A stretch of 64,000 nucleotides of DNA, from assembly GCF_002007645.1 (NCBI RefSeq), contig NZ_CP019791.1:930001-994000 (forward strand), in the 5' to 3' direction. Positions 51,717 through 60,990 of the stretch are shown piece after piece. Numbering within the stretch: the first letter of the stretch is position 1; every line of letters starts with the position of its first letter. Origin of the DNA: Anaerohalosphaera lusitana (GTDB taxonomy: Bacteria; Planctomycetota; Phycisphaerae; Sedimentisphaerales; Anaerohalosphaeraceae). A program made the translations under genes and the position numbers. The notes under the pieces were generated by a model, which made no database searches, had not been told where the DNA came from, and worked only from the letters and a program-made list of their open reading frames with translations.

Positions 51717-52790
51717 TTATATTGTCGGCGGTTGGTTGCCGTGGATCGTTCGGCCGTACCAGCCATCGAAGGTGTTTGCGGTTTTGAATTTTTCATATTC
51801 TCCGTCCTTTGCGACCGGCTCTGTTTTTTCAAGCAGCTTTTTCTGCTCCTGTTCGCTCATCGGCTCGAAGATCCGTGCGTTTTCGATATTCTTTTTGAGC
51901 AGATCCATGTTTTCCATGCCCGAGACCACCGACGCGACCGGCTGGCTCCATGCAAAGCGTAACGCCTGTTCAGGACTTATCACGCCGGGACGCAGCAGGT
52001 AGCCGCCCCCCATCGTCTTCATGGCGATCACCGCGATCTGTTTTTCCACGGCGACCGGCATCACGTTCTCTATGAAGCTTCGGTAGTGCGGATCGAATGC
52101 GTTTACGGGCATCTGAAGTGTGTCCCAGCCGTCAAACTGCTGCATCATCTCGGTGAACAGGGCCGGGCTTTTGTGGCCCGTGAAGCCGATAAAGCGGATT
52201 TTACCTTCTTTTTGGGCCTGCAGGAGAGGGCCTATACCCCCGTCCTCGGCGAAAAAACGCCTCGGATCGTCGCGGTAGATGACCTCGTGGACCTGGCACA
52301 GATCTATAGTGTCGACCTGCAGCCTGCGAAGGCTTTCTTCGATCTGTTTGCGAGTGGTTTCCTTGTCTCTGCCGTGGGTTTTGGTCATGACAAACGCCTT
52401 GTCGCGGTAGCCGTCCCTGAGGGCTCTTCCGACGATCTTTTCGGATCGGCCGCGATGGTATTCCCAGGCATTGTCAATAAATGTAACGCCATTGTCGACT
52501 GCATAACGGACAAAATTTATCGCCTGCTGATCGTCTTCGACACGGCCAAGGTGGTGGCCTCCGAGACAGATTATCGGCACTTTCTCACCTGTTTTGCCGA
52601 GCGGACGCAGCGGGATACCCTCGGAATTCCGCTCGAATGAGTTGTTGTTTTGTACAATCTTTTTGTTGCCCCGATGCTGTGCTCCATATGCAGTATTTGC
52701 GGTCAAACCTGCCGCAGCCAGCCCCAGTCCGCCTGTTCCGGCCTTCAAAAAAGTCCGCCTGTCGAATCTGCCTGAGTTGTTGTCAGTCAT
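51717..52790 (-). CDS. Tat-exported aldo/keto reductase
   Basis: A 357-residue protein with a twin-arginine signal (FDRRTFLKAGTGGLGLAAAG) and a complete aldo/keto reductase barrel. Catalytic-type residues are Asp/Tyr in FIDNAWEYHRGRSE, Lys in VMTKTHG and His in LCQVHEV. C-terminal cofactor-loop residues are less clear (ISPEQALRFAWSQPVASVVS). Planctomycetes have many such exported reductases; the substrate is unknown. AAGGAG lies 6 nt before ATG 52790. It converges on the RHS remnant. Confidence 0.92.
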   Translation of the reverse strand: MTDNNSGRFDRRTFLKAGTGGLGLAAAGLTANTAYGAQHRGNKKIVQNNNSFERNSEGIPLRPLGKTGEKVPIICLGGHHLGRVEDDQQAINFVRYAVDNGVTFIDNAWEYHRGRSEKIVGRALRDGYRDKAFVMTKTHGRDKETTRKQIEESLRRLQVDTIDLCQVHEVIYRDDPRRFFAEDGGIGPLLQAQKEGKIRFIGFTGHKSPALFTEMMQQFDGWDTLQMPVNAFDPHYRSFIENVMPVAVEKQIAVIAMKTMGGGYLLRPGVISPEQALRFAWSQPVASVVSGMENMDLLKKNIENARIFEPMSEQEQKKLLEKTEPVAKDGEYEKFKTANTFDGWYGRTIHGNQPPTI

Positions 52791-53225
52791 GGAAATCTCC
52801 TTTCCTCTTGGACGTCAATGTCAGTATTCACGTATCTCTATCCGTATTTTGCCCGTCGCGCAGCAAAAAAACTATTGGGAAAAGCCCGAAATAGAGGCAG
52901 GTGAATGCGTATTCGGAGCAGAAAATCCATTTATTCGTCTAAAATCAGCGGAAAATATTCATTTTTTCAGTCTATTCCTGTGTTTTTGATGCTGTAATTA
53001 GCTAGACTGATCAAGTGTACAAGTGTGAACTTGCGATTCGGACAGGCCAATGCGTGTCAAGTACCACTTGATATTGTTAAGTAATGCAAGCGGGGTACCA
53101 GGGCTATTGGTGCGCGTTTTTGCCTCTGTTTTTGGTCAATTAAGGCTTTGTGACAAGGCGCATTCCAAATTTGCCGATCTTATTTAATAGCTAACTGACA
53201 GGACTATAGTACGAAGGAGAAAGTA
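52791..53225. other. Divergent intergenic region
   Basis: 435 bp between the reductase and the M6 peptidase. AAGGAG sites flank both starts. No gene, repeat or convincing promoter pair was recognised in between. Confidence 0.45.
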
Positions 53226-56200
53226 GTGATTTCAAGAAATCTCGGATGGTTGGTGATGGCCCTTCTTTTCGTAAGCTGCGGTGCGTGTTTTGCGGCGCCT
53301 CATCACGGTGAAGTATATGATCTCAAGCAGCCGGACGGCAGTCGTGTACCGGCGAAGGTATGGGGTGACGAGTTCTACCAGCGGGTGGAAAGTCTGGACG
53401 GTTACACGCTGGTGCGTGATGAGACAACCGGCTGGATCTGCTATGCTGAGGTGTCTGCGGACGGTTCTGATTTTGTAAGTACTGGCGTTGTTTACGAAGT
53501 CGAGACTGATACTGCAGGCAATAATAAGAAGGTCAAAAATGTAGGCAAGAGACTGCCCAGGCAAAAGCACTTAAAACTGAAAAAGGGTGCAGTACTCAAA
53601 AAGGCGAAGGAAAGACGCAAGGAGCTGCTTGGCGAAAAAGCTGATGAGTATTTCAATTTCGGTCTTGCAGAAGATGGTTACAGCACCGATGAGGCGGCTG
53701 CAATGGCGACTGCACCGGCTCCGCTGACCGGTTCGGTTGTTGGTCTTACTGTACTGATAGATTTTCCGGATGATCGTGGAACTATAGCCGTCAGCGAGGT
53801 TGAGGACTATTGCAATCAGATCGGCTACAGCGGTTACAATAACAACGGTTCCATACGCGACTATTTTTATGACGTCTCGAACGGCAATCTTGAATATACA
53901 AATCAGGTGGTCGGCTATTACACAGCCAACTATAATAAATCGTATTACGACGATTGCGATAACGGCAAGGCTCGTGAACTTATTGGGGAAGCGTTGAACT
54001 GGCTTGAATCGCAGAACTTTGATTTTACTACTCTGTCGCGTGACGGCAGCAACAGAATAATCGCGCTGAACTTTTTCTATGCGGGCAACCGTGGTTGCGG
54101 ATGGGCCAAGGGACTCTGGCCTCATAAGGGCTGGTACGACAGCTATGTCGGCAGCCAGGGTGTGCGGACCGGTGATTACCAGATCACCGATATGCGGTCG
54201 AGCCTTGTGATAGGCACCTTCTGTCATGAGAATGGACACATGACCTGCGACTGGCCGGACCTTTATGACTACGGTTATGAATCAAGCGGTACCGGCGGAT
54301 ATTGTCTGATGTCCAGCGGGCACGGTACAAATCCGCAGGTGCCTAATCCGTATTTCCGCGATCTGCGGGGCTGGGAGAATATTGTCGATATCACGGATGA
54401 CATGCCCGGTACGGTTCGGACGCACACTGCGAATTCACACACGACGTTCAGGTATTCACATCCAACGAATTACAAGGAATTCTTCCTTGTAGAAAGCAGG
54501 CGGCGAGTCGGGCGTCACACTGGCATACCTGATGAGGGCATGCTGATCTGGCACGTCGATGCGGATGGTTCGAACAATAATGAGCAGATGACCGAGGCCA
54601 GCCATTATAAGGTGTCGGTCGAACAGGCTGACGGCAGATTCGATCTGGAAAACGGTACAAACAGCGGCGGAAGCGGTGATCTGTTCCATGCGAATTACCG
54701 GGATGTATTCAATGATAACACGCTGCCCGATGCGAGATGGTGGGATGGTTCGGAGTCCGGGCTTGGCATTCGTGATATAGGGCCTGTTGGCAATACGATG
54801 GACTTTACTGTTGATAATGTTACGACGACCCTGTTCGTCAGTCCGGGCGAGGAGCTGGCGTATGATCATGTATGGTCACTGCCACTGCCTTCTACCACTA
54901 AGACTTTCGAACTTGCGAACACTACGAACGCGACACTGAACTGGACAGCAGATGAAAACGCTGACTGGTTCGATCTGTCGCCCTCCAGTGGTACACTTGC
55001 AGCCGGAGCGAGTACGACTGTATCGGTCGTCCTGAACGGCGCAGCGGCGCTGCTTGGTCCGGCCGAGCATGCTGAACCAGTCGCGTTCACGGATACCACA
55101 AACGATGTGTCGCTGGGACGGGATGTGGTGCTTAATGTCATTCCGAAGGGACTGCACGCTTATTGGCAGTTCGACCAGACGACTGGATATACAGCGAGTG
55201 ATGCCACAGGCAACGGTTTTGACGGATCGCTGGAGAATATGTCGTTCAGCGGCGGTACAACGGCCGGTAAATTCGGCCAGGCGCTTAGCTTTGACGGCAT
55301 TGATGATTTCATTACTGTCAGTGAGCTGGGTCTCAATACCAACAATATAACTATCGCTGGTTGGCTCAATGCTGCCGCTATCCAGACCGAATACGCGGGC
55401 ATTTTCTCGAATCGGGTTGATGGCGCCGCTAATTTCAACTTCAAGAAGTCAAACAAGCTTGGATATCACTGGAACAACGGCCACTGGACATGGTCCACCG
55501 ATTTCTCTGTTCCGACAAATGAATGGGTATTCGTAGCGATGGTCCTCGAACCTGATAAGGTCACGATGTATATGGATGACGGAACCTTACGGAGTGACTC
55601 CTGGAATGCTGTGCATTCACCTGAGTCTTTTGCCGGTTACAGCGTGATCGGTCGTGACGCCGGTTACAGCAGTCGCAGCTATCAAGGTGCGATAGACGAT
55701 CTGCGGATCTATAATTATGCTCTCAGCAGCAGTGAAATTGCTCTTCTGCCGCAGGGAGGGCCAGCGGAATGCCCTAAGCCGGCCAACGGTGAAACCGGAA
55801 TTGCTCCTCAGCCTTTGAGCTGGATTGGCGGACCGGTTGCGGACCGCTACCTGGTTTACCTCGGTACGAATCAAAGTGCTGTTGCCGACGCGACGCCCAG
55901 TTCACCCGAATACCAGGGACAGACCAGCGAAACACAGTGGGAGTTTGACTGGAACTCAAACAGCACATATTTCTGGCGTGTCGATACGATCACCGATTCG
56001 GGAAGTACCATCGCTGGAGCAGTGTGGCAGTTCGAAACCGGCGACGGAACGGGTATGATAACCCGTGAAGTCTGGAATAGCATCACAGGCATTAACATTT
56101 CGGATCTGACTTCCGATTCGCGATATCCTGATCAGCCCGATGAGACTGGTGTGCTGATGAGCTTTGAAACACCTGTAGATATAGCGGATGACTACGGCAC

Positions 56201-57617
56201 GCGGGTACACGGATTCTTGAAACCCAAGGTGACAGGTACATACAAGTTCTGGATCGCCGGTGATGACTGGTGTGAGTTGTGGCTCAGCTCGGGTTTCGAT
56301 CCGGCCGACGCCTCGATGATCGCCCAGGTGCCCGGCTGGACGGGACAGAAGGTATGGGACGAATATCCCGAGCAGGCAAGCGGAACAATAAGCCTGGTTG
56401 CAGGCGAGATGTACTACATCAAGGCACTTCACAAAGAGAGCGGCGGCGGTGACCACCTGGCCGTCGCATGGCAGGGGCCGGATATCGTGCAGCAGGTAAT
56501 ACCCGGTGAATTCCTCATGCCTTATTACGAGGGATATAACGGTGAACCTGTTTTCAATAACGCGAATATCACAGGTGCAGAAGCGATCGAGCGCCAGCCT
56601 TATAGCGGTTCGCTGGTCGGCACCGCAAGCGATCCTGAAGGCGACAGCATTTTATATTCAAAGGCAGCAGGACCTGACTGGCTAATGATCGCCGGTGACG
56701 GCGGGATGATGGGTACGCCTGCGGATGCCGATGTCGGTGCCAACATTTTCACCGTTCGAGTAACCGATCAATATGGCGGTTATGATGAGGCGACTCTTAC
56801 GATCCAGGTCAATGAAAGGTATACAGGCGAGCTCGGCATGACTGATCTGATTGGATTTGCCTCGCACTGGCTTGAATTGACGCCTACTGGTGATCCGGCG
56901 GATCTCAATGATGATGGCGCCGCTGATTTCACTGATTATGCAGGTCTGCTCAGAGATTGGCTCGAAACAGTTTATGTGCCTGATATGCTCGACTATTGGC
57001 CGATCGAGACTGACGCGAGCAATTACGTCAGTCCTCATGCAGGCAGACTGTATGGCGATGCGGCAATCAACACAGCCGATGCTGCTCCTGGCAGTACAGC
57101 GTGCGTGCAGCTTGACGGCGACGGAGATTACGTCGAGATATCAGGTTATTACGGCATTACAGGCACTGCGTCTCGAACCGTTACAGCGTGGATCAAGACC
57201 AATTACCAGGCAGGTGATGCAGTTACCGGTGAGATAGTAACGTGGGGTCGTCCCGATCAGACAGGCAAGAGATGGACGATGCGCTTGACCGCGGATGGTG
57301 CATTGCGGCAGGAAGTCAAATACGGCTATATCAACGGCACTACCAACATTGCTGACAATACCTGGCACCACGTCGCAGTGGTTCTGGAAGATGACGGCAG
57401 CCCTGATATAAGTGAGGCACTTCTCTATGTCGACGGACAATTGGAACCCGTTGGAGGTTTCGGTCCTCGTGCCGTGGATACTGGTATGTTGTCTCCCGTT
57501 CGTCTTGGCGTATGCCTGGAGGTGGCGGGGCCGCGATTCTTCAAAGGGCTGATCGATGAAGTCCGCATTTACGACAGAGCTTTGACGGCGGACGAAATAA
57601 GTCGCCTGGCTCAGTAA
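53226..57617 (+). CDS. Giant secreted M6-family metallopeptidase
   Basis: A 1463-residue secreted protein. Order: signal peptide (1-23), propeptide, M6 (immune-inhibitor-A-like) zinc peptidase at about 165-545 with HENGH (His334, Glu335, His338) and WPDLYDYG, a BACON-like module (about 545-640), LamG 1 (645-845), FN3-like (850-935), PA14-like (945-1105; GFLKPKVTGTYKFWIAGDDW), a putative Ig module (1110-1195), a dockerin-like pair (LGMTDLIGFASHWLE, DLNDDGAADFTDYAGLL), and LamG 2 to the end. Unusually, the dockerin-like pair is not C-terminal. GTG start with AGGAGA 5 nt upstream. Likely role: breakdown of glycoprotein-rich matter. Confidence 0.88.
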   Translation: MISRNLGWLVMALLFVSCGACFAAPHHGEVYDLKQPDGSRVPAKVWGDEFYQRVESLDGYTLVRDETTGWICYAEVSADGSDFVSTGVVYEVETDTAGNNKKVKNVGKRLPRQKHLKLKKGAVLKKAKERRKELLGEKADEYFNFGLAEDGYSTDEAAAMATAPAPLTGSVVGLTVLIDFPDDRGTIAVSEVEDYCNQIGYSGYNNNGSIRDYFYDVSNGNLEYTNQVVGYYTANYNKSYYDDCDNGKARELIGEALNWLESQNFDFTTLSRDGSNRIIALNFFYAGNRGCGWAKGLWPHKGWYDSYVGSQGVRTGDYQITDMRSSLVIGTFCHENGHMTCDWPDLYDYGYESSGTGGYCLMSSGHGTNPQVPNPYFRDLRGWENIVDITDDMPGTVRTHTANSHTTFRYSHPTNYKEFFLVESRRRVGRHTGIPDEGMLIWHVDADGSNNNEQMTEASHYKVSVEQADGRFDLENGTNSGGSGDLFHANYRDVFNDNTLPDARWWDGSESGLGIRDIGPVGNTMDFTVDNVTTTLFVSPGEELAYDHVWSLPLPSTTKTFELANTTNATLNWTADENADWFDLSPSSGTLAAGASTTVSVVLNGAAALLGPAEHAEPVAFTDTTNDVSLGRDVVLNVIPKGLHAYWQFDQTTGYTASDATGNGFDGSLENMSFSGGTTAGKFGQALSFDGIDDFITVSELGLNTNNITIAGWLNAAAIQTEYAGIFSNRVDGAANFNFKKSNKLGYHWNNGHWTWSTDFSVPTNEWVFVAMVLEPDKVTMYMDDGTLRSDSWNAVHSPESFAGYSVIGRDAGYSSRSYQGAIDDLRIYNYALSSSEIALLPQGGPAECPKPANGETGIAPQPLSWIGGPVADRYLVYLGTNQSAVADATPSSPEYQGQTSETQWEFDWNSNSTYFWRVDTITDSGSTIAGAVWQFETGDGTGMITREVWNSITGINISDLTSDSRYPDQPDETGVLMSFETPVDIADDYGTRVHGFLKPKVTGTYKFWIAGDDWCELWLSSGFDPADASMIAQVPGWTGQKVWDEYPEQASGTISLVAGEMYYIKALHKESGGGDHLAVAWQGPDIVQQVIPGEFLMPYYEGYNGEPVFNNANITGAEAIERQPYSGSLVGTASDPEGDSILYSKAAGPDWLMIAGDGGMMGTPADADVGANIFTVRVTDQYGGYDEATLTIQVNERYTGELGMTDLIGFASHWLELTPTGDPADLNDDGAADFTDYAGLLRDWLETVYVPDMLDYWPIETDASNYVSPHAGRLYGDAAINTADAAPGSTACVQLDGDGDYVEISGYYGITGTASRTVTAWIKTNYQAGDAVTGEIVTWGRPDQTGKRWTMRLTADGALRQEVKYGYINGTTNIADNTWHHVAVVLEDDGSPDISEALLYVDGQLEPVGGFGPRAVDTGMLSPVRLGVCLEVAGPRFFKGLIDEVRIYDRALTADEISRLAQ

Positions 57618-57626
57618 AATTTATTC

Positions 57627-57678
57627 ATCCCGGCGAGCTCTGCGGATTGATATTTCTTTGGAGCTTGTCGGGATTTTT
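57627..57678 (+). terminator. Terminator after the M6 peptidase gene
   Basis: ATCCCGGCGAGCTC pairs with GAGCTTGTCGGGAT (two G-U pairs) over a 20-nt loop, then TTTT. Confidence 0.8.
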
Positions 57679-57699
57679 ATGCGCGTACAAAAGCTGAAT

Positions 57700-58632
57700 T
57701 CACGCTTTGCCGATTAAATCCTGTATCGCGGCCGGCAGGTCGGGGTATTTAAACTCAAAGCCGGCCTCGGTGAGCTTCCGAGGCAGGACATTTTGGTCGA
57801 CAAGCAGAAGCTCTTTTGCCATCTCACCCATAGCGAGTTTCAGCACAAAACCCGGGATGGGCATGGGCAGCGGTCGCCTCATGGCGGTGCTTATCAATCT
57901 TGCCAGTTGTTTTGCGTTTGCAGGGTTGGGCGCGGTAACATTTACGGGTCCCGAAAGCTGCGGAGTTTCAAGGATGAGCTTGACGGCTTTGACAGTGTCT
58001 TCGAGGTGGATCCAGGATACGTGCTGCGAACCCGGCGCCGGGTAGTTGCCAAACCAGTATTTAAACGCGGGCAGCATCTTTTCCAGCATCCCGCCGTGCT
58101 CAGAGAGGACCGGCCCAAATCTTGCTGCGGCACACCGCGTGGGTGAATCGGCCAGCGGCAGCATGGTATCTTCCCACTCCACGCAGACACTTGAAAGGAA
58201 CGTATTGCCTGGCCCGGCAAATTCATCCACTTCCTCACCCGGTCGGTGTCCGTAATAACCTGTCGCCGACGCCTGGATCAGGGCTGCGGGTTTTTGGTGC
58301 GAATCCTGAATTGCTTCGACGATCGCTTTACTCGCCTGGAGTCTGCTGTGAAGAATTCGTACTTTCTGAGTTTTGGTCCATTTGTGAGATGCGATATTCT
58401 CACCCGCCAGATTGATCACAGCAGTATCTTCGCTCAGAAGTGCTTCGGTCGGCCAGGTGTCCGTGCCGTTCCAGTGCACCAGTCGGATCTTATCCTTGGC
58501 GAGTTCAGGGTGCTTGTCCGGATAGCGTGACAGGGCGATCACTTCGTATCCCGAATTGGAGAGCAGGCGGCACAAAGGCTGGCCGATAAAGCCAGTTGCA
58601 CCTGCGATTACTATTTTTCTAATAGTAGTCAT
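57700..58632 (-). CDS. TIGR01777-family NAD(P)-dependent epimerase
   Basis: A 310-residue extended short-chain dehydrogenase-like protein (YfcH/SDR39U1 type). Nucleotide loop GATGFIGQPLCRLL, VINLAGENI, TGYYGHRPGEEVDE with the catalytic Tyr region, ARFGPVLSEHGGMLEKMLPA, and a C-terminal DUF1731-like segment (LPRKLTEAGFEFKYPDL). The substrate is unknown. It is divergent from menA. Confidence 0.92.
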   Translation of the reverse strand: MTTIRKIVIAGATGFIGQPLCRLLSNSGYEVIALSRYPDKHPELAKDKIRLVHWNGTDTWPTEALLSEDTAVINLAGENIASHKWTKTQKVRILHSRLQASKAIVEAIQDSHQKPAALIQASATGYYGHRPGEEVDEFAGPGNTFLSSVCVEWEDTMLPLADSPTRCAAARFGPVLSEHGGMLEKMLPAFKYWFGNYPAPGSQHVSWIHLEDTVKAVKLILETPQLSGPVNVTAPNPANAKQLARLISTAMRRPLPMPIPGFVLKLAMGEMAKELLLVDQNVLPRKLTEAGFEFKYPDLPAAIQDLIGKA

Positions 58633-58693
58633 AAGGATATTATAGTATGTTATGTGTCGATTGGAAGTATGTTTTTGTTATGAAATTATTGCT

Positions 58694-59608
58694 ATGGGTA
58701 AGAATAGAGCAAAGATAATGAGAGACTGGCTGCAGGCCGTTCGTGTTTTTTCGCTGACTGCTTCAGTGGTGCCGGTGTTGCTTGGTGCCGTCCTTGCCAA
58801 GACATCGCAGGCTGGTATTGCATGGTGGATGCTGCCGCTGGTGCTGCTCGCGGCAATGTTTTTCCAGGCGGGCACGAACATGGTGAGCGATTATTACGAT
58901 TACAAAAAGGGCGTCGATACGGATTACACTTTCGGCGGCAGCAAGGTTATCGTGCAACGCAAGCTGTCCGCAAAAAGTGTTCTAACGGCCGGCCTTGCGA
59001 TGTTTGCTGCTGGCTGCGCGATCGGACTGGTTTTTGTCTGGTTCCGCGGGCCGGTGATTCTGGCGATCGGTGTGATCGGCTTTCTGGGAGGTCTGTTATA
59101 TAGTGCCGGGCCGGTTGGCTATAAGTATCTCGCGCTGGGTGATCTGGCGGTGTTCATTCTGATGGGACCGTTGATGGTGATCGGCAGCTATTTCGTTTTG
59201 ACGGGAGGCTATTCACATCCGGTCCTGTTAAATTCTTTGCCGATTGGTTGCCTGGTCACGGCGATACTGGCGGCAAATAATCTGCGTGATATTAAGCATG
59301 ATCGCCAGGCAGGCGTGAGGACGTTCGCGAACACGGCAGGACCGCAGGCCGCGCGCATAGAGTATTATCTGCTGATCGCTCTTGCTTATGCTGTTGTTGT
59401 GATAAATATTCTGCTCGATATTTTGACGGCATGGGCGTTGTTGGTGCTAGTTACTTTACCGATTGCGGTGAACAATATCCGCCGTATCAAAACCGGCGAT
59501 ATTGAAGATCCGGCGACGCTGGCGGATGCCGATGTGATCAGTGCTAAGCTGCATCTCGCATTTGGAATCGTTCTTATTGGTTCTGTTATTTTGGGGCATT
59601 TAATATGA
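58694..59608 (+). CDS. menA: 1,4-dihydroxy-2-naphthoate polyprenyltransferase
   Basis: Attaches the isoprenoid tail in menaquinone synthesis. It is a UbiA-superfamily membrane enzyme of 304 residues with about eight helices. The metal/prenyl motifs are NMVSDYYDYKKGVD and NNLRDIKHDRQAGVRT. ATG 58694 (MGKNRAKIMRDW) is used; ATG 58718 is possible and neither has a strong ribosome site. The stop overlaps the CPBP gene (ATGA) and menG follows, so menA-CPBP-menG form one operon. Confidence 0.93.
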   Translation: MGKNRAKIMRDWLQAVRVFSLTASVVPVLLGAVLAKTSQAGIAWWMLPLVLLAAMFFQAGTNMVSDYYDYKKGVDTDYTFGGSKVIVQRKLSAKSVLTAGLAMFAAGCAIGLVFVWFRGPVILAIGVIGFLGGLLYSAGPVGYKYLALGDLAVFILMGPLMVIGSYFVLTGGYSHPVLLNSLPIGCLVTAILAANNLRDIKHDRQAGVRTFANTAGPQAARIEYYLLIALAYAVVVINILLDILTAWALLVLVTLPIAVNNIRRIKTGDIEDPATLADADVISAKLHLAFGIVLIGSVILGHLI

Positions 59609-60231
59609 TCGCTATCTATGCATTTTGCGCTCTGGCTGCTGTTCTGTGGTTCGTCATCTTTTCGCCCTGGACCGCGGAACACGTTTCGTTCTGGCCAGCA
59701 ATGGTTTTCTCGACAGGTTTGCTTGCTGCGGCTGCTTTGACGGCACAGCGGGAAAAGTTGCGAGAGCTTTTCGCATGGCAGTTCCGATATGCGTTGATAG
59801 GCGTTGTAAGTGCAGTATTTTTGTACGGCGTTTTCTTTTTCGGAGATATCGTTGCGCGATGGATGCTGCCGTTTGCTCAAAGGCAGATCGAGGGTGTGTA
59901 CGGCTCGCGTCAGGAACTGCCCTTGTGGCTGATCAGCGTTTTTCTGATTCTGGTGATAGGTCCTGCTGAGGAGATATTCTGGCGCGGTTTCGTACAGCAG
60001 CGTCTCGGTTCGCGTTGGGGTTCTTTTGCTGGCTGGTTTGCGGCTACGGCTGTCTATACCGGCGTACACGTTTTTTCGCTCAATTTCATGCTGCTGGTTG
60101 CATCGGCGGTTTGCGGCGGTTTCTGGGGGCTGCTCTACTGGCGATATAAATCCTTGTGGCCGGTGATAATTTCGCACGCTCTCTGGGATGTAATGATATT
60201 CGTTATCTGGCCGGTCGGAGCAGGAGTTTGA
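59605..60231 (+). CDS. CPBP-family intramembrane metalloprotease
   Basis: A 208-residue membrane protein with six or so helices and the CAAX/CPBP motifs: AEEIFWRGFVQQRLG (EExxxR), TGVHVFSLNF and SHALWDVMIF. The family includes Rce1-like proteases and bacteriocin immunity proteins; the target is unknown. It sits between menA (overlapping by ATGA) and menG (1 bp gap), an unusual place for a protease and a sign of shared translation. Confidence 0.9.
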   Translation: MIAIYAFCALAAVLWFVIFSPWTAEHVSFWPAMVFSTGLLAAAALTAQREKLRELFAWQFRYALIGVVSAVFLYGVFFFGDIVARWMLPFAQRQIEGVYGSRQELPLWLISVFLILVIGPAEEIFWRGFVQQRLGSRWGSFAGWFAATAVYTGVHVFSLNFMLLVASAVCGGFWGLLYWRYKSLWPVIISHALWDVMIFVIWPVGAGV

Positions 60232-60232
60232 T

Positions 60233-60958
60233 ATGTCTAGCGGTAAGAGCAAACTTGACATCAAGAAATTGTTCGATGATCTTGCATGCCGATATGATCT
60301 GATCAATCGCGTGCTCAGTGCGGGTACGGACATGCACTGGCGTAAAAAGGCTATCGAATTTGCCGCCCCGTCGGCGGGTATGAGAATTCTTGATATGTGC
60401 TGCGGCACGGGCGATGTTGTTTTTGCATTTGACGAGCATCTTGACAGAAAGGCGGAACTTGTCGGCTGTGATTTCAGCGAGGAGATGATAAGCATTGCGA
60501 AAAAACGCACCACGAAAAAATATGGCGGTGCCGAAAACGCACATCCCAGGCATATCGAATGGCTTGTGGGGGATTGTCAATCGACTGACCTGGACGGCGG
60601 CAGCTTTGACATAGTCAGTTGTGCTTTTGGTGTGCGCAATATGAATGATCGTCAGGCCGGGCTCAGGGAGATGCATCGGCTGCTCAAACCGGGCGGACGA
60701 ACGTGCATACTCGAGTTCTCATTGCCGCAAAACTTTCTGTTTCGCTTTTTGGGATTGACATATCTGTCAGTTTTTCTTCCAATCATCGGCGGTATCTTTT
60801 CCGGCCGTATCCGCGCTTACCGCTACCTGAGCCGTTCGATACGCACGTGGGACAGGGAGGTCGATCTGACTGCGGAGCTCCAGCAGGCGGGCTTTTCACG
60901 GACTGATGTTCATCGTCTCGGTATAGGTATGGCAGCGGTACATGTAGCTCATAAGTGA
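60233..60958 (+). CDS. menG: Demethylmenaquinone methyltransferase
   Basis: SAM-dependent methylation of demethylmenaquinone, the last step of menaquinone synthesis. The 241 residues match UbiE/MenG: YDLINRVLSAGTDMHWRKKA, ILDMCCGTGDV (SAM loop), GCDFSEEMI, FGVRNMNDR and the family end GIGMAAVHVAHK. It is the last gene of the menA-CPBP-menG operon, 1 bp after the CPBP stop. Confidence 0.95.
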   Translation: MSSGKSKLDIKKLFDDLACRYDLINRVLSAGTDMHWRKKAIEFAAPSAGMRILDMCCGTGDVVFAFDEHLDRKAELVGCDFSEEMISIAKKRTTKKYGGAENAHPRHIEWLVGDCQSTDLDGGSFDIVSCAFGVRNMNDRQAGLREMHRLLKPGGRTCILEFSLPQNFLFRFLGLTYLSVFLPIIGGIFSGRIRAYRYLSRSIRTWDREVDLTAELQQAGFSRTDVHRLGIGMAAVHVAHK

Positions 60959-60990
60959 GCTCGAGTGCAGCGTTGTGAAACAGCTCGCAA

